A stretch of DNA of 5,839 nucleotides, taken from Hellea balneolensis. GTDB taxonomy: Bacteria; Pseudomonadota; Alphaproteobacteria; Caulobacterales; Maricaulaceae. The translations under genes and the position numbers were made by a program. Below the pieces are notes generated by a model. It was not told where the DNA came from and made no database searches. It worked only from the letters and a program-made list of their open reading frames with translations. The DNA is taken from NCBI GenBank assembly GCA_003233025.1, contig QIKS01000066.1, positions 1 to 5,839 on the forward strand, in the 5' to 3' direction. Of the stretch, positions 5,393-5,839 are shown piece after piece. Position 1 is the stretch's first letter. Every line of letters begins with the position of its first letter.

Positions 5393-5839
5393 TTATTTTT
5401 GGCACTGGGAGGCGGGGATGATGATGTCATCACCGGCGCGGATATAAAATTGGTCATCAATCCCGTTCAATTGCTTTAAGGCGGCAACACTGGTGCATGA
5501 TCGGCGGGCCAATCCATAAACCGTATCACCTTCTTGCACACGGTGGCGGAAATTTTCGCCAATATCCGGCGCAAGATGAGACGTTTGTGCGGCAGGCGTT
5601 GTTGTCGGGCTTGGCTCGAAACCTTCCTGGACGGCATAAAACCCTGGTGTCCCCTGATTGCCAGAGCTTTCAACGGTTTCTTGAATACCAATTTGGGTTT
5701 CTTGTGTCTGGCTGGCTGCATAGTTAAGCGGCTCGGAAACCAGACCACCGGGTTGATAGGGAGAGGCGATTACCGCACTGGATTGGTTGGCGGGTACAAA
5801 TATCGGGTCGCAGTCAATGGTTTTATCAGCAATGCCAAA
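5393..5839 (-). CDS. LysM-domain protein, C-terminal part (5' end beyond the right edge)
   Basis: An open minus-strand frame enters from the right edge, where 5839 is the last base of a complete codon triplet, and stops at TAA 5395-5393. It gives the last 148 residues. The first 96 or so are low in complexity and rich in Gln, Ser, Thr, Pro and Glu, as in an extracytoplasmic linker. A single LysM domain follows at visible residues 99-142: HRVQEGDTVYGLARRS, then VAALKQLNGI, then YIRAGDDIIIP. LysM domains bind peptidoglycan or related N-acetylglucosamine polymers, so the protein probably acts in the periplasm or at the surface. Cysteines at visible residues 115 and 146 flank most of the domain and could pair; a third is at residue 10. 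The start, signal peptide and any N-terminal domain are outside the window. It probably shares a transcript with pyk downstream. Confidence 0.85.
   Translation of the reverse strand, partial: FGIADKTIDCDPIFVPANQSSAVIASPYQPGGLVSEPLNYAASQTQETQIGIQETVESSGNQGTPGFYAVQEGFEPSPTTTPAAQTSHLAPDIGENFRHRVQEGDTVYGLARRSCTSVAALKQLNGIDDQFYIRAGDDIIIPASQCQK

Noticed and set aside
5476..5748. Minus-strand frame of 90 codons and the plus-strand frame at 5497-5727
   Set aside because: Both are shadows of the LysM-protein gene, which is open from the right edge in another minus frame and carries a clear LysM domain.

Overview
The window looks like chromosomal DNA from an alphaproteobacterium. The reasons are a DUF1674/SDHAF4-type succinate dehydrogenase assembly factor, a lipoprotein resembling the Caulobacter CC0125/CC1285 family, and a potassium-independent type pyruvate kinase. 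Base composition is moderate. No phage, IS, tRNA, rRNA or CRISPR signal was seen. The order within the class cannot be fixed from this sequence alone.

Layout, left to right. Positions 1-101 are probably the tail of an upstream gene plus a short spacer. The SDHAF4-like gene follows at 102-293 (+). After a 127-base gap holding a possible promoter and a perfect 16-bp palindrome comes a pair of adjacent plus-strand genes (421-1263 and 1293-1832). They encode secreted, proline/valine-rich proteins with 10 and 6 cysteines after the signal peptide, and I recognise neither family. They share a C-terminal Cys/Pro/Val module and end at a clear hairpin terminator (1831-1858). Facing them is a minus-strand pair with a 4-bp ATGA overlap: a TerB-like protein (2476-2883) followed by a LysE/RhtB-type exporter (1850-2479). 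A divergent promoter region (2908-3028) separates this pair from a plus-strand lipoprotein gene (3029-3529). The right half is a minus-strand run: a LysM-domain protein that enters from beyond the right edge (5393-5839), pyruvate kinase (3935-5347), and a DUF1304 membrane protein (3536-3907). The 45- and 27-base gaps suggest one transcript.

The pyruvate kinase, SDHAF4 and exporter genes are ordinary housekeeping or transport functions. The secreted cysteine-rich pair at 421-1832 is the only part without an obvious known identity and is the best candidate for something undescribed. Features supporting this are even cysteine counts, a twin CX3C arrangement, a shared module, a decapeptide repeat kept mostly by synonymous changes, and a palindrome overlapping the ribosome binding site of the first gene. 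All functional statements about the pair are inference.
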